A DNA stretch of 43,917 nt from Lysobacter antibioticus (GCF_001442535.1 NZ_CP013141.1:5015056-5058972), one strand, 5' to 3'; positions 16,929 to 25,657 are shown, counted from the stretch's first letter. Numbers and translations are program-made. The notes: a model not told the origin generated them from the sequence alone.

Positions 16929-18310
16929 CGTTCCTTAAGCGCTTCGGACTGGTATTCGCGCAAAGGACCGAGAACGTAGTCGATGACCCGTCGTCTGCCC
17001 GTGCGGATTTCCGCACTCAGGCCCATGCCCGCCTGCAAAGGAAAAGTCTTGCCGTCCGAAGCCATATGCAGCCGGCGCAACTCGACCCTGGCCGGGAACA
17101 CCAACCCGAGCCGATCGTCCTTCACCGCATCGCGCGATACGTTGAGTATCTTTCCCGGCACCGTGCCATATCGCGTGTAAGCGAAAGAATCGATCTTCAG
17201 CTCGACCGACTGCCCTGGCCTTACGAATCCCACATCCCCGTTCAGCACCATGACTTCGGCCTGCAGAGATTTTTCGTTGGGCACGATCACCATCAGCTGC
17301 TGGCCGGCTTGCACCGCACCTCCCCGGGTATGCACTGCAAGCTGCTGCACCACGCCGCCGACGGTCGCCCTCAAGGTTTGCAAACGCACTTTCTCTTTAG
17401 CCCTGACCAGCTTTTGAGCGAGATTTGAAACCTCCACCCGCACAGAAGCCAAACTGTCCTGGTATTCCTTCGCCGTCTTCGCCAGGTAGGCGCTGCGCTG
17501 ATGGGCCAGCAACTGATACTGGGCCCTCATCACCCCCAGTTCGGATCGCTGCTGCGAGACCGCGCGTTCTATCTCCAGACGCTCTCGTTCTTGCTGCTGC
17601 AGCTCCACATTGGAAATAAGTTTTCCGGCAGCCAGGACGCGGTACGCATCCAACCGCTGCATGACGTTCGTCGCCAGCTTTTGCAAGGCCGCGATGTCCG
17701 CTTCGCGCCCGTTCTGATTGGCCCGGTTGACCGCCATTTCGCTTTCGATGCCGGCTATGTTCGCCCGAAGCTCTCTCGATATGCTGAGCAGATGTTCGCG
17801 GGCGATCGCCACGTGCTCCGCTGACGCATCCTCCGGCGCGATGAAGTTAGCCACGGGGTCGTCGGTCAGCAGCGCTTGCAGCCTGGCCTGCTCCAGCAAC
17901 TTGAAGTTCAGCTGGCCGCGCAACTCTCTGAACTCTGCGTCGGCGCCGATCGGATTCAGGCTGACCAGTACGTCGCCGACTTCGACGCGTGCGCCGTCGC
18001 GCACGTGGATCGCGGCTATCTCGCCGCCTTCGACGGACTGGACCACCTTGGAGTTGCTGGGGACTAACAGGCGCCCCGACGCGTTGGCCTGGATATCCAG
18101 GTGCCCGAAAATCGCCCAAACCAGGACTGCCGCGAAGGTCGCCGCCAGCGCAACGGCGGTGCGGCGCGACCAAGGCGCCGGCGGACGTTCGATGACTTCC
18201 AGATAGCCCGGCTGGAACTCGTGTTCGTCCCGCGTCTTGTTCGGGCCGGACACCGTCCTACCGGCTGGACAGGCAGTCTTGAGAACCGATTTGACGCGAT
18301 CAAGCAGCAT
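16925..18310 (-). CDS. HlyD/RtxD-type membrane fusion protein
   Basis: This is the periplasmic adaptor of a type I secretion system, linking the ABC transporters to a TolC-like channel not encoded here. From the ATG at 18310 it is 461 residues. A short cytoplasmic segment has DEHEFQPGYLEVIE, closely matching HlyD's DENEF...LE.IE; then comes one transmembrane helix (about 55-75), a lipoyl-like half, a long coiled coil (about 130-310), the second lipoyl half and a beta barrel. The C-terminus (YVLGPLREYQSEALKER) matches the HlyD ending. The chosen start overlaps the preceding ABC stop by 11 bp. An alternative ATG at 18361, with GAGG upstream, would add 17 residues and overlap by 62 bp. Its stop overlaps the next ABC gene. 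Confidence 0.9.
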   Translation of the reverse strand: MLLDRVKSVLKTACPAGRTVSGPNKTRDEHEFQPGYLEVIERPPAPWSRRTAVALAATFAAVLVWAIFGHLDIQANASGRLLVPSNSKVVQSVEGGEIAAIHVRDGARVEVGDVLVSLNPIGADAEFRELRGQLNFKLLEQARLQALLTDDPVANFIAPEDASAEHVAIAREHLLSISRELRANIAGIESEMAVNRANQNGREADIAALQKLATNVMQRLDAYRVLAAGKLISNVELQQQERERLEIERAVSQQRSELGVMRAQYQLLAHQRSAYLAKTAKEYQDSLASVRVEVSNLAQKLVRAKEKVRLQTLRATVGGVVQQLAVHTRGGAVQAGQQLMVIVPNEKSLQAEVMVLNGDVGFVRPGQSVELKIDSFAYTRYGTVPGKILNVSRDAVKDDRLGLVFPARVELRRLHMASDGKTFPLQAGMGLSAEIRTGRRRVIDYVLGPLREYQSEALKER

Positions 18311-20435
18311 GCCCCGCCCCCGGATTTCCGAATGAACGTTGCAGATCGCATAACTTGGCATAGCACCCGCCTCGCGCGACCAACTCGTCGTGGCTTCCCA
18401 CCTCGGTAATGCGCCCGTGCTCCAACGAGACGATGCGATCGCATCGCCGCACCGCGGAAAGACGATGGGCGATGGTGACGACGGTGCGCCCTTTGGCTAT
18501 CTCCGCCATGTTCCGCTGGATCAGCGCTTGGGATTCGTCGTCGAGAGCGCTGGTCGCCTCGTCGAGTATCAGGATTCTCGGATCGGCCATCAGTGCGCGA
18601 GCGATAGCGACGCGCTGGCGTTGCCCACCGGACAAGGAGCTTCCTCCTTCGGCCAAGATAGTGTCGTACCCCGTCGGAAGCTGCAGGATGAAGTCGTGGG
18701 CGCCGGCGAGCTTCGCGGCTCTTATGACATCCTCCAGCGGCGCCGAGGCGTCCCGAATGGCGATGTTGTGGCGAACGCTTCGATTGAAGAGATAGCTTTC
18801 CTGCTGCACCACGCCTATCTGACTGCGCAGGTACTTGGCGCTCAGCCTCGGCAGCGGTATTCCGTCTACAAGAATCTCGCCCGCGTCCGGGGCATAGAGT
18901 TTCTGCAGAAGATAGGCCAGGGTGCTCTTTCCCGACCCCGAGGGGCCGACGATGCCGATACTCTCTCCCGGCTCGATGCGGAGCGACACTCCCTTCAGTA
19001 CCGGCTCCGAGTTCGGTTGATAGCGAAACACCAGTTGGCGTATCTCGATCGAACCACTGATCGGCCCAGCCGGCTCCACTGCCGCCCGATCCTGCTCGAC
19101 CGGCAAGTTCAGCATGTCGCCCAACCTGTCCACCGCGACCCGAGCTTGAACGAACTGTTGCCAGAGATCGGTGAGCCTCGAGATCGGCGCATTGATATGC
19201 GACGCCATCATGTTGAAGGCGATCAGCTGCCCGATGGTGATTTGCACCGAAGTCACCAACTGGGCTCCGTACCAGACGATGGCGACAGAGATCACCTTCT
19301 GCAGGAGCGTCACTCCATGACTGACCAGACTGTTCAAACTCTGGGTCCGGAATCCCGCCTCCGCCGCTTCCGCGGCTTGCGCCTCCCAACGGCGAAGCAT
19401 CCCGGGCTCGACCGCCATGCTCTTGATCGTCTCCACCCCGGCAACCGACTCGGCCAGCAGAGACTTGTTCAGCGCAGCGACCTGAAATTGGCGCTCGATC
19501 CGGCTCTGCAGCGGGCCGGTGCTCGCATAAGCGACAGCGAAGTAGAACGGCAACCCGGCAAGGACGATGCAGGTCAGGCTCCACGACAGACGCGACATCA
19601 AGTACAGGAATACCAAGGCGAACGCCAGGTCGACGCAGAGAGTAAGCATCGAACCGGTAAGGAAAGACCGAATCCCTTCCAACTGCTGCACACGGGCGAC
19701 GATCGTTCCGATCTGCCGCGCCTTGAAGTAGCGCAGCGGCAGACCCATCAAATGCTTGAACAACTTGACACCAATGGCGATGTCGATCCGGTTGGTGGTA
19801 TGGGTGAAGATGTAACCTCGCAGTCCGGTCAAGACCGCTTCCCACACCGCGATCGCAACCAGCGCGACCGTAATGACATCGAGCGTCGACAACGCTTTGT
19901 GCACCAGCACCTTATCCATCGCCACCTGGAATACCAGCGGCGACCCCAGCGCGAGCAGCTGCAGGATCAAAGAGACGAACAGCACCTCGGCCAACAGGCG
20001 CTTATGGCGGGCGAACTCGGGAATGAACCAGCGGATATCGAACTTCGGCGGCGAATCGAGCAACCTGATGCTCTCGCCTGTCCAGCTCGTTTGCAGCTCC
20101 TCGCTACTGATCACTTTCGGGGCCGCACTGCCGGGTTGAAACACCAGGGCCTGAGCGGGCGATCGGTTCAGAAGCACCTGGTACCCGTCCGCCTCGGTCC
20201 GAAAGGCCACGGGCAACCGGACTGTGCCCAGCCTCGAATAACGCAGGCTGGCTACGGAAAACTTGGCATCGTGCGCCCGGCCATAAAGCGCTATCGCATG
20301 TTTCAGGTCGACGACCGATGCCGCGTAGCCGGGATCCTGCTCTTTCCCTTTCACCAAGGAGAGCAGAATGCGGCAGCAACCCAGGGCTGAACTCAGCTCA
20401 TGGGCTCGATCGTCGATATCTTGGTTTTTTGACAT
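18300..20435 (-). CDS. Type I secretion ABC transporter with degenerate C39-like domain (first gene of operon)
   Basis: The protein is 711 residues with the HlyB layout: N-terminal C39-like domain (about 1-135), six transmembrane helices (about 150-430) and an ATPase with Walker A GPSGSGKST at 497-505, LSGGQRQR from about 601 and ILILDEATSALDDES. The C39-like domain lacks the active-site His (GYQVLL in its place), so it is probably a non-proteolytic substrate-binding domain, as in RTX exporters that do not cleave a leader. It is the first gene of the four-gene operon, with a strong purine-rich ribosome site (GGGGGGAGGGGG) directly before the ATG. ABC-HlyD-ABC is the gene order of rtxB-rtxD-rtxE in Vibrio MARTX loci. 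Confidence 0.92.
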   Translation of the reverse strand: MSKNQDIDDRAHELSSALGCCRILLSLVKGKEQDPGYAASVVDLKHAIALYGRAHDAKFSVASLRYSRLGTVRLPVAFRTEADGYQVLLNRSPAQALVFQPGSAAPKVISSEELQTSWTGESIRLLDSPPKFDIRWFIPEFARHKRLLAEVLFVSLILQLLALGSPLVFQVAMDKVLVHKALSTLDVITVALVAIAVWEAVLTGLRGYIFTHTTNRIDIAIGVKLFKHLMGLPLRYFKARQIGTIVARVQQLEGIRSFLTGSMLTLCVDLAFALVFLYLMSRLSWSLTCIVLAGLPFYFAVAYASTGPLQSRIERQFQVAALNKSLLAESVAGVETIKSMAVEPGMLRRWEAQAAEAAEAGFRTQSLNSLVSHGVTLLQKVISVAIVWYGAQLVTSVQITIGQLIAFNMMASHINAPISRLTDLWQQFVQARVAVDRLGDMLNLPVEQDRAAVEPAGPISGSIEIRQLVFRYQPNSEPVLKGVSLRIEPGESIGIVGPSGSGKSTLAYLLQKLYAPDAGEILVDGIPLPRLSAKYLRSQIGVVQQESYLFNRSVRHNIAIRDASAPLEDVIRAAKLAGAHDFILQLPTGYDTILAEGGSSLSGGQRQRVAIARALMADPRILILDEATSALDDESQALIQRNMAEIAKGRTVVTIAHRLSAVRRCDRIVSLEHGRITEVGSHDELVARGGCYAKLCDLQRSFGNPGAGHAA

Positions 20436-20857
20436 CCCCCTCCCCCCAAGGGACCAGTCACGGCGCGCTATCGACGATGCGCCTCATAAAAACGTGACGG
20501 ATGTCCCTTATATCGAAGAAGCTGCTCCGCTTCCCCAGGCCTTGCAATAGGGAAAAGTCTTAGATGTAAAAAACTCATAATGTGCCTTGTGGCACATATA
20601 GGCACCGCACCGGCTTCGCCCACGCTGTCGGCGCAAGTGCCGGGTGAGGTCGCACAGGCCCTTCCGTAATCGGAACGAGCAGTTTCGGATCGCTTTCTGC
20701 TTCTGCGCAAATCGCAGTGCGGGCCGGACGGCCATCGACTTCGGCCGGCCCGTCGCGCCACCGGCTTCAGTCGAATGTGAACTGCGCCATCCCACTCATC
20801 GACAATCGCTGCGCACGCAATTGCCTTCTTCGGGAAGCCCTCGCGACCCGAATACGC
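20436..20857 (-). promoter_or_regulatory. Upstream region of the toxin-secretion operon
   Basis: These 422 bp between the first ABC gene and the hrpA stop contain no gene I can support. The part nearest the operon is conspicuously AT-rich for this window (runs of T on the minus strand near 20560-20575) and contains the perfect palindrome at 20580-20597. A promoter is expected here, but I see no unambiguous -35/-10 pair. Confidence 0.5.
20580..20597. promoter_or_regulatory. Palindromic operator candidate upstream of the operon
   Basis: ATGTGCCTTGTGGCACAT has perfect 7-bp arms around a 4-base centre. It lies 145 bp upstream of the first ABC start. A dimeric regulator site is the simplest reading; a weak hairpin terminator for transcription arriving from hrpA is the alternative, since a T run follows on the minus strand about eight bases later. 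Confidence 0.45.
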
Positions 20858-21124
20858 TCAGCCGCGCAACGACGCCAGCCGTTGCGCGAGCTTCTTCGGC
20901 GACACCCCGCCGCGCACGCCCAGCTCCTGGGCGAACAACGACACTCGCAGTTCCTCGATCTCCCAACGCAGCGCCTGCCAGCCGGCGTCGTCGGCCCGGC
21001 CGCCGGCATTGGCCGCATCGAAAGCCTCGACGAAGGGCTTGAGTTCGAGCATCCGCGCCTGGTCGCGCACCGGATCGCGCAAGGCGCGTTCGCTGCGCAC
21101 CGCCAAGGCCTTCAGATAACGCGG
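20858..21124 (-). repeat. Right direct repeat of the island (intact hrpA 3' end)
   Basis: This is the same 267 bp as 5087-5353, in the same orientation, with about seven differences. Here it is continuous with the full hrpA gene. The two copies bracket the toxin and secretion operon. Confidence 0.9.
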
Positions 21125-24100
21125 GTATTCGGCCAAGGCCGCGGTGGCGACGTTGCGCAGGAAACCCGGCGGGGTCAGCCGCGCGAGCTGCGCGCGCATG
21201 TCGTCGAGGTTGCCGCTGGCCCAGCCCATCAACGACGACTCCAGGCGCGAACGCACGTCGGCCACTGCGCTCAGGATGGCCTCGGCCTGGGCCAGGCGTT
21301 CGGTCGCCTCCGGGAACAGCTTGCGCGCGACCGCGTCGCGGCGGGCCTCGAAGGCCGCCGCATCGCGCACGGCGATCAGTTCGGCATCGTCGCCGAGCAG
21401 GGACTGCAGGGCGCCGTCGACCAGGTCCTCGCGCAGCCGGTAGCTGTCGCGCAAGCCGTTCTGGCGCGGCGCGGCCGATTCGATCGCGGCATACAGCAGG
21501 CCGGTCTTGGCCTGCACCGGCAGTTGCTTGCGCGCCTGCTTGAGCTTGTCGGCCATCGCCAGTGCCAGCAGACGCCGCACCCCGCCCGGGTGCGCGCGCA
21601 ACGCGGCCTCGCGCTCGGCGTGCACGCGCAGCGACACCGTATCGCCGTCGTCGTGCAGGGCCGGGAACGCCGGCACGCCGGCCGCGCCCGGCACCGACAT
21701 CGGGATCGCCTGCTCCGGGAACGCGGTCAGGCCGCGCTGGCCGAGGCCGTCGGCGGCGCGCGCGGCGAAGGCGCGCGCCGCGCGTTCGCCGAAGCGCGCG
21801 CGCAGTTCGTCGAGATCGCGCAACTCGGCCAACACCACCGCGGCCTCGCCCTTGCCGCCGCCCTTGCCGCGCGGCTCGGCGACTTCGAGCAGACGCAGGT
21901 TCATGCGCAGATGCGGTTCGATCGAAGCCGGATCGAAATCCGTCGCCGCCACCTCGACCCCGGTCAGCTTGCGCAGGAAACGCGCGAGCGTGCCGACCAG
22001 GTCGTCGGCCTCGGGCTTGCCGTGCGCCTCATGGAAGGCCTTGGCGAAATCCGGCGCCGGCACGAAGTTGCGGCGCAGGATCTTCGGCAGGCTCTTGATC
22101 AGGGCCGCGGCCTTGTCGGCGACGAACCCCGGCGCCAGCCACGACAGCTGCGCCGGGTCGAGTGCGTTGAGCAGATGCAACGGCACTGCCAGGGTCATGC
22201 CGTCGTCGGCCGCGCCCGGCTCGAAGCGATAGCTCACCGCCAGCCGCGCATTGCCCAGCTGCAGATACGGCGGGAACCGCGCGGCCTCGCTTTCGCCGCC
22301 GATCATCAGCTCGGCGTTCGACCACTCCAGCTTGGCTTTTTCCTCGGCCGGCAGCTTGTTGTACCAAGCGTCCAGCGCCTGCACGTTGTGGACCTGCGCC
22401 GGCAGGCGGTCGAGGTACCACTGCGCCATCCATTCCTCGTCGACCACCAGGCCGGCGCGGCGTTGCTTGGCTTCTTCGTCGTGGGCCTTGGCCAGGGTGG
22501 CGAGGTTGCGCGCCAGGAACGCGGAGCGGGTATTGATCTCGCCGGTCACCAGGGCGTCGCGGGCGAAGATCGCGCGGCTTTCCTCGGGATACAGCGCGCC
22601 ATAGTGGATCGGCCGTTTCGGCGCGAGCACCAGGCCGAACAGACTGATCTGCTCGCTGCCGACCACCCGCCCTTGCGAGCGCGCCCAACGCGGGTCGTGA
22701 TGACGCCGCGCGAGCAGGTGCGGCAGTTCCTGGATCGCCCAGTCCGGCTCGATCGTGGCATTGGTCATCGACCACACCCGCTCGGTGTCGAGCAGGGTCG
22801 CCGACAACACCCACGGCGGCGGCTTCTTGGCCAGCGGCGAACCGGGGAACAACTGGAATTTGCGCCCGCGCGGGCCGTCGTAGAAACCGCGGTCGGCACG
22901 GAAACCGATCTGGGTCGGCAGGCCGGCGATCAGGGCGCGGTGCAGGCTGGCGTATTTTTCGGGACTCGGGTTTCGGGACTCGGGACTCGCAGAAGCGGTG
23001 ACGGCAAGCTTGTCGAGTCCCGAGTCCCGGGTCCCGAGCCCCGTTTCCTCACAAACCAACTTCAACTGCCGGTGCAGCTCGCGCCACTCGCGCATGCGCA
23101 GGAAGCCGAGGAAATGCTTCTCGCACCAGCTGCGCAGTTTGGATTGGGTCAGGTCTTCGTGGGCGCTCTGGTAGGCGTCCCACAATTTAAGGATGCCGAC
23201 GAACTCCGAACGCGGGTCGGCGAACTCGGCATGCGCGTTGTCGGCGGCCGCGCGCTGATCGGACGGACGCTCGCGCGGGTCCTGGATGCCGAGGAAGGCG
23301 GCGATGGCGATCATCTCGCGCAGGCAGCCGTGGGCATTGGCCGCCACCAACATGCGCGCGAGCTTCACGTCGACCGGCAAGCGCGCCATGGTCCGGCCGG
23401 TGGCGGTGAGCTTCTTGTCCTCGCCGACCGCGCCGAGTTCCGACAACTGTTGCCAGCCGTCGGCGATGGCGCGGCCATCCGGCGGTTCCAGGAACGGGAA
23501 GTCCTCGATATGTCCGAGGCCGAGCGAGAGCATGCGCAGGATCACCCCGGCCAAGGCGGCGCGGCGGATTTCCGGATCGGTGTAGCGCGGCCGCGACTCG
23601 AAATCGGCCTCGCTGTAGAGGCGGTAGCAGGTGCCTTCGCTGATCCGGCCGCAGCGGCCCTTGCGCTGGTCGGCGCTGGCCTGCGAAACCGGCTCGATAT
23701 GCAAGCGGTCGAGCTTGCCGCGCGGGCTGTAGCGCTTGACCCGGGCCAGACCCGGGTCGACCACGTAGCGGATCCGCGGCACCGTCAGCGAGGTCTCGGC
23801 GACGTTGGTGGCGAGCACGATGCGGCGCTTCGGCCCGGGGTTGAACACCCGGTCCTGGTCGCGCACCGACAGCCGCGCGTACAGCGGCAGCACTTCGGTC
23901 TCGCGGTACTTGCGCCGCTCCAGCGCCTGGTGGGCGTCGCGGATTTCGCGCTCGCCGGACAAGAAGATCAGCACATCGCCGCGCGGGTCCTCGCGGGTGA
24001 TTTCGTCGCAGGCCGCGACGATGCCGTCGTTGACGCTTCTTACGGGGCTCGGGTCTCGGGACTCGGGACTCGAAGGGCCGCGACGAACCGCTTCTGCGAG

Positions 24101-24940
24101 TCCCGAGTCCCGGGTCACGAGTCCCAGATCGTCCAAAGGCCGGTAGCGCACCGTGACCGGATAGCCGCGGCCCTCGACGCTGACCACCGGCGCGCCGTCG
24201 AAATGCGCGGCGAAGCGCTCGGTGTCGATCGTCGCCGAAGTCACGATGATCTTCAGGTCGGGCCGTTTCTTCAGCAGTTGCTTCAGATAGCCGAGCAGGA
24301 AGTCGATGTTGAGGCTGCGCTCGTGGGCTTCGTCGATCAGGATCGTGTCGTAGGCCGACAGCCAGCGGTCGGACTGGATCTCCGCCAGCAGGATGCCGTC
24401 GGTCATGAACTTGATCGCGGTGCGCTCGCCGACGTTGTCGTTGAAGCGGACCTGGTAGCCGACGGTCTCGCCGAGCGGCGTCTGCAATTCCTCGGCCACG
24501 CGCCGGGCGACCGCGCGCGCGGCGATGCGGCGCGGCTGGGTGCAGCCGATCATGCCGGCGGCGCCGCGCCCGGCGGCCAGGCACAGCTTCGGCAGCTGGG
24601 TGGTCTTGCCCGAGCCGGTCTCGCCGGCGATCACCACCACCGGATGCTTGCGGATCAACTCGACGATGCGCTCGGCTTCGGCCGCGATCGGCAAACCCGG
24701 GTCGACCGGCGCGCGCGGCAGCGAGGCCGCCCGCGCTTCGCGTTGCGCCACCGACGCCGCCAGCGCCTGCGCGAATGCGTCGCGCGCGCGCTCGTCGCCG
24801 GGCTTGCCGCTCCAACGCGACCACAGGCCGTGCAAGCGACCGCGGTCGCGGCTCAAGGCGCCATCGATCGCATGCCGCGCCTGTCGTAACGCGGCACTAG
24901 CATTCTCGTGGCTAGACTGGTTGAAATCGGTACTCTTCAT
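20858..24940 (-). CDS. hrpA: ATP-dependent RNA helicase HrpA (DEAH family) with two in-frame palindromic insertions
   Basis: This 1360-residue protein is of the usual HrpA size. Motifs in order: Walker A GETGSGKTT at about 106-114, QPRR at 135-138, DEAH at 203-206, SAT at 235-237, then the helicase C, HA2 and OB regions and the long HrpA C-terminal domain. It is a 3'-5' RNA helicase acting on mRNA and stalled ribosomes. Two segments look inserted: residues about 272-300 and 632-661. Each contains TRDSGL and later SPESR, encoded by near-palindromic DNA (24043-24127 and 22960-23043), and each keeps the frame open. Both probably form surface loops. The last 267 bp are duplicated at 5087-5353. 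It is divergent from dps across 135 bp. Confidence 0.95.
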   Translation of the reverse strand: MKSTDFNQSSHENASAALRQARHAIDGALSRDRGRLHGLWSRWSGKPGDERARDAFAQALAASVAQREARAASLPRAPVDPGLPIAAEAERIVELIRKHPVVVIAGETGSGKTTQLPKLCLAAGRGAAGMIGCTQPRRIAARAVARRVAEELQTPLGETVGYQVRFNDNVGERTAIKFMTDGILLAEIQSDRWLSAYDTILIDEAHERSLNIDFLLGYLKQLLKKRPDLKIIVTSATIDTERFAAHFDGAPVVSVEGRGYPVTVRYRPLDDLGLVTRDSGLAEAVRRGPSSPESRDPSPVRSVNDGIVAACDEITREDPRGDVLIFLSGEREIRDAHQALERRKYRETEVLPLYARLSVRDQDRVFNPGPKRRIVLATNVAETSLTVPRIRYVVDPGLARVKRYSPRGKLDRLHIEPVSQASADQRKGRCGRISEGTCYRLYSEADFESRPRYTDPEIRRAALAGVILRMLSLGLGHIEDFPFLEPPDGRAIADGWQQLSELGAVGEDKKLTATGRTMARLPVDVKLARMLVAANAHGCLREMIAIAAFLGIQDPRERPSDQRAAADNAHAEFADPRSEFVGILKLWDAYQSAHEDLTQSKLRSWCEKHFLGFLRMREWRELHRQLKLVCEETGLGTRDSGLDKLAVTASASPESRNPSPEKYASLHRALIAGLPTQIGFRADRGFYDGPRGRKFQLFPGSPLAKKPPPWVLSATLLDTERVWSMTNATIEPDWAIQELPHLLARRHHDPRWARSQGRVVGSEQISLFGLVLAPKRPIHYGALYPEESRAIFARDALVTGEINTRSAFLARNLATLAKAHDEEAKQRRAGLVVDEEWMAQWYLDRLPAQVHNVQALDAWYNKLPAEEKAKLEWSNAELMIGGESEAARFPPYLQLGNARLAVSYRFEPGAADDGMTLAVPLHLLNALDPAQLSWLAPGFVADKAAALIKSLPKILRRNFVPAPDFAKAFHEAHGKPEADDLVGTLARFLRKLTGVEVAATDFDPASIEPHLRMNLRLLEVAEPRGKGGGKGEAAVVLAELRDLDELRARFGERAARAFAARAADGLGQRGLTAFPEQAIPMSVPGAAGVPAFPALHDDGDTVSLRVHAEREAALRAHPGGVRRLLALAMADKLKQARKQLPVQAKTGLLYAAIESAAPRQNGLRDSYRLREDLVDGALQSLLGDDAELIAVRDAAAFEARRDAVARKLFPEATERLAQAEAILSAVADVRSRLESSLMGWASGNLDDMRAQLARLTPPGFLRNVATAALAEYPRYLKALAVRSERALRDPVRDQARMLELKPFVEAFDAANAGGRADDAGWQALRWEIEELRVSLFAQELGVRGGVSPKKLAQRLASLRG
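22960..23043. repeat. Palindromic element inserted in frame in hrpA (copy 1)
   Basis: The left arm carries repeated CGGGACTCG units (22960-22990) and the right arm carries the reverse complement CGAGTCCCG units (23012-23043), with about 21 bp between. It encodes the second HrpA loop (about residues 632-661). Compared with the copy at 24043-24127, the asymmetric inner segment CGCAGAAGCGG is in the opposite orientation. Confidence 0.85.
24043..24127. repeat. Palindromic element inserted in frame in hrpA (copy 2)
   Basis: This has the same arms as copy 1 (CGGGACTCG units at 24043-24072 and CGAGTCCCG units at 24097-24127) and the inner segment CCGCTTCTGCG, the reverse of copy 1. It encodes HrpA residues about 272-300, just after the SAT motif between conserved helicase motifs. 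Confidence 0.85.
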
Positions 24941-25032
24941 CGATAGATCGTTCGTATCGCAACACTAGGCACAAACCATTTCACTTCGCGGCCGACTGCG
25001 CCTATTGTCGCCGCATTGTTTAAAAAACCCCC

Positions 25033-25050
25033 GATCGAAACCGTTCGATC
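25033..25050. promoter_or_regulatory. Palindrome in the dps leader
   Basis: GATCGAA and TTCGATC form perfect 7-bp arms around ACCG, 25 bp upstream of the dps ATG. It could be an operator or a 5' leader hairpin close to the ribosome site. The rest of the 135-bp hrpA-dps spacer shows no certain promoter. Confidence 0.4.
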
Positions 25051-25075
25051 GCCCGCATCGGAGAAGGAGTCGCAC

Positions 25076-25657
25076 ATGGCCAAGCCCAACAAGCCCGCCA
25101 AGACCAGCAAAACGGACAAGACCAAATCGGACAAGGTGTCGGTCACCCCGGCCGCGTCGCCGTCGGCCGCCGATAGCGCACCCTCGATCGATATCGGGAT
25201 CTCGTCGGGCGATCGCAAGAAGATCGCCGAAGGTCTGTCGCGCTTCCTGGCCGACAGCTACACCCTGTACCTGAAGACCCACAACTTCCATTGGAACGTG
25301 ACGGGCCCGATGTTCAACGCCCTGCACGTCATGTTCGAGACCCAGTACACCGAGCAGTGGACCGCGCTGGACGATATCGCCGAGCGCATCCGCGCCCTGG
25401 GTTTCAACGCACCGGGTTCCTACGCCGAATTCGTCAAGCTGTCCTCGATCAGCGAAGAGCCGGGCCTGACCGACAGCGCCGACTGGCGCGAGATGGTCCG
25501 CCAGCTCGTGGTCGGCAACGAGGCGGTGTGCCGCACCGCGCGCAAGGTACTCGACCAGGCCGACGACGTCGACGACGCGCCGACCGAAGACCTGCTGACC
25601 CAGCGTCTGCAGACCCACGAGAAGTATGCGTGGATGCTGCGTTCGCTGCTGCAGTAA
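25076..25657 (+). CDS. dps: Dps family ferritin-like DNA-binding/iron-storage protein
   Basis: From the ATG at 25076 (AGGAG eight bases upstream) the protein is 193 residues. The first 45 are Lys/Ser/Pro/Ala-rich and disordered, like the DNA-binding tails of some Dps proteins. The ferritin-like four-helix domain follows. The inter-subunit ferroxidase ligands are present: THNFHWNV (His), LHVMFE (His and Glu) and [11 protein letters not shown] (Asp/Glu). Dps assembles as a dodecamer that oxidises and stores iron with hydrogen peroxide and protects DNA. The frame is open upstream, but this start has the ribosome site and the expected tail. A terminator hairpin follows. Confidence 0.93.
   Translation: MAKPNKPAKTSKTDKTKSDKVSVTPAASPSAADSAPSIDIGISSGDRKKIAEGLSRFLADSYTLYLKTHNFHWNVTGPMFNALHVMFETQYTEQWTALDDIAERIRALGFNAPGSYAEFVKLSSISEEPGLTDSADWREMVRQLVVGNEAVCRTARKVLDQADDVDDAPTEDLLTQRLQTHEKYAWMLRSLLQ

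Larger units (their letters stand above)
5354..20857. mobile_element. Putative genomic island carrying a toxin and type I secretion operon
   Basis: About 15.5 kb lies between two direct copies of the hrpA 3' end (5087-5353 and 20858-21124). It holds only the minus-strand operon ABC, HlyD, ABC, giant toxin-like protein, plus its upstream region. Base composition looks less GC-rich than the flanks, notably within 9230-9430 and 20500-20600. No integrase, transposase, tRNA or terminal inverted repeat is visible, so the entry mechanism is not shown. A single-crossover (Campbell-type) insertion of a molecule carrying an hrpA 3' segment, or recombination at a gene end that regenerates that end, would both give this arrangement. 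The boundaries are inferred from where the two copies diverge. Confidence 0.7.

Noticed and set aside
18300..18361. Longer HlyD start at 18361
   Set aside because: It would overlap the preceding gene by 62 bp and lengthen the tail before the DEHEF motif beyond the family norm; kept only as an alternative.
14778..20435. Bacteriocin exporter with leader peptidase
   Set aside because: The C39-like domains lack catalytic residues and the adjacent substrate is a giant toxin, not a small leader peptide.
5354..20857. Prophage or integrative conjugative element
   Set aside because: No integrase, structural, conjugation or replication genes are visible between the repeats.
20717..24889. 1390-residue plus-strand frame across hrpA
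   Set aside because: It is the antisense of HrpA, low-complexity Arg/Ala/His sequence without motifs, and results from high GC.
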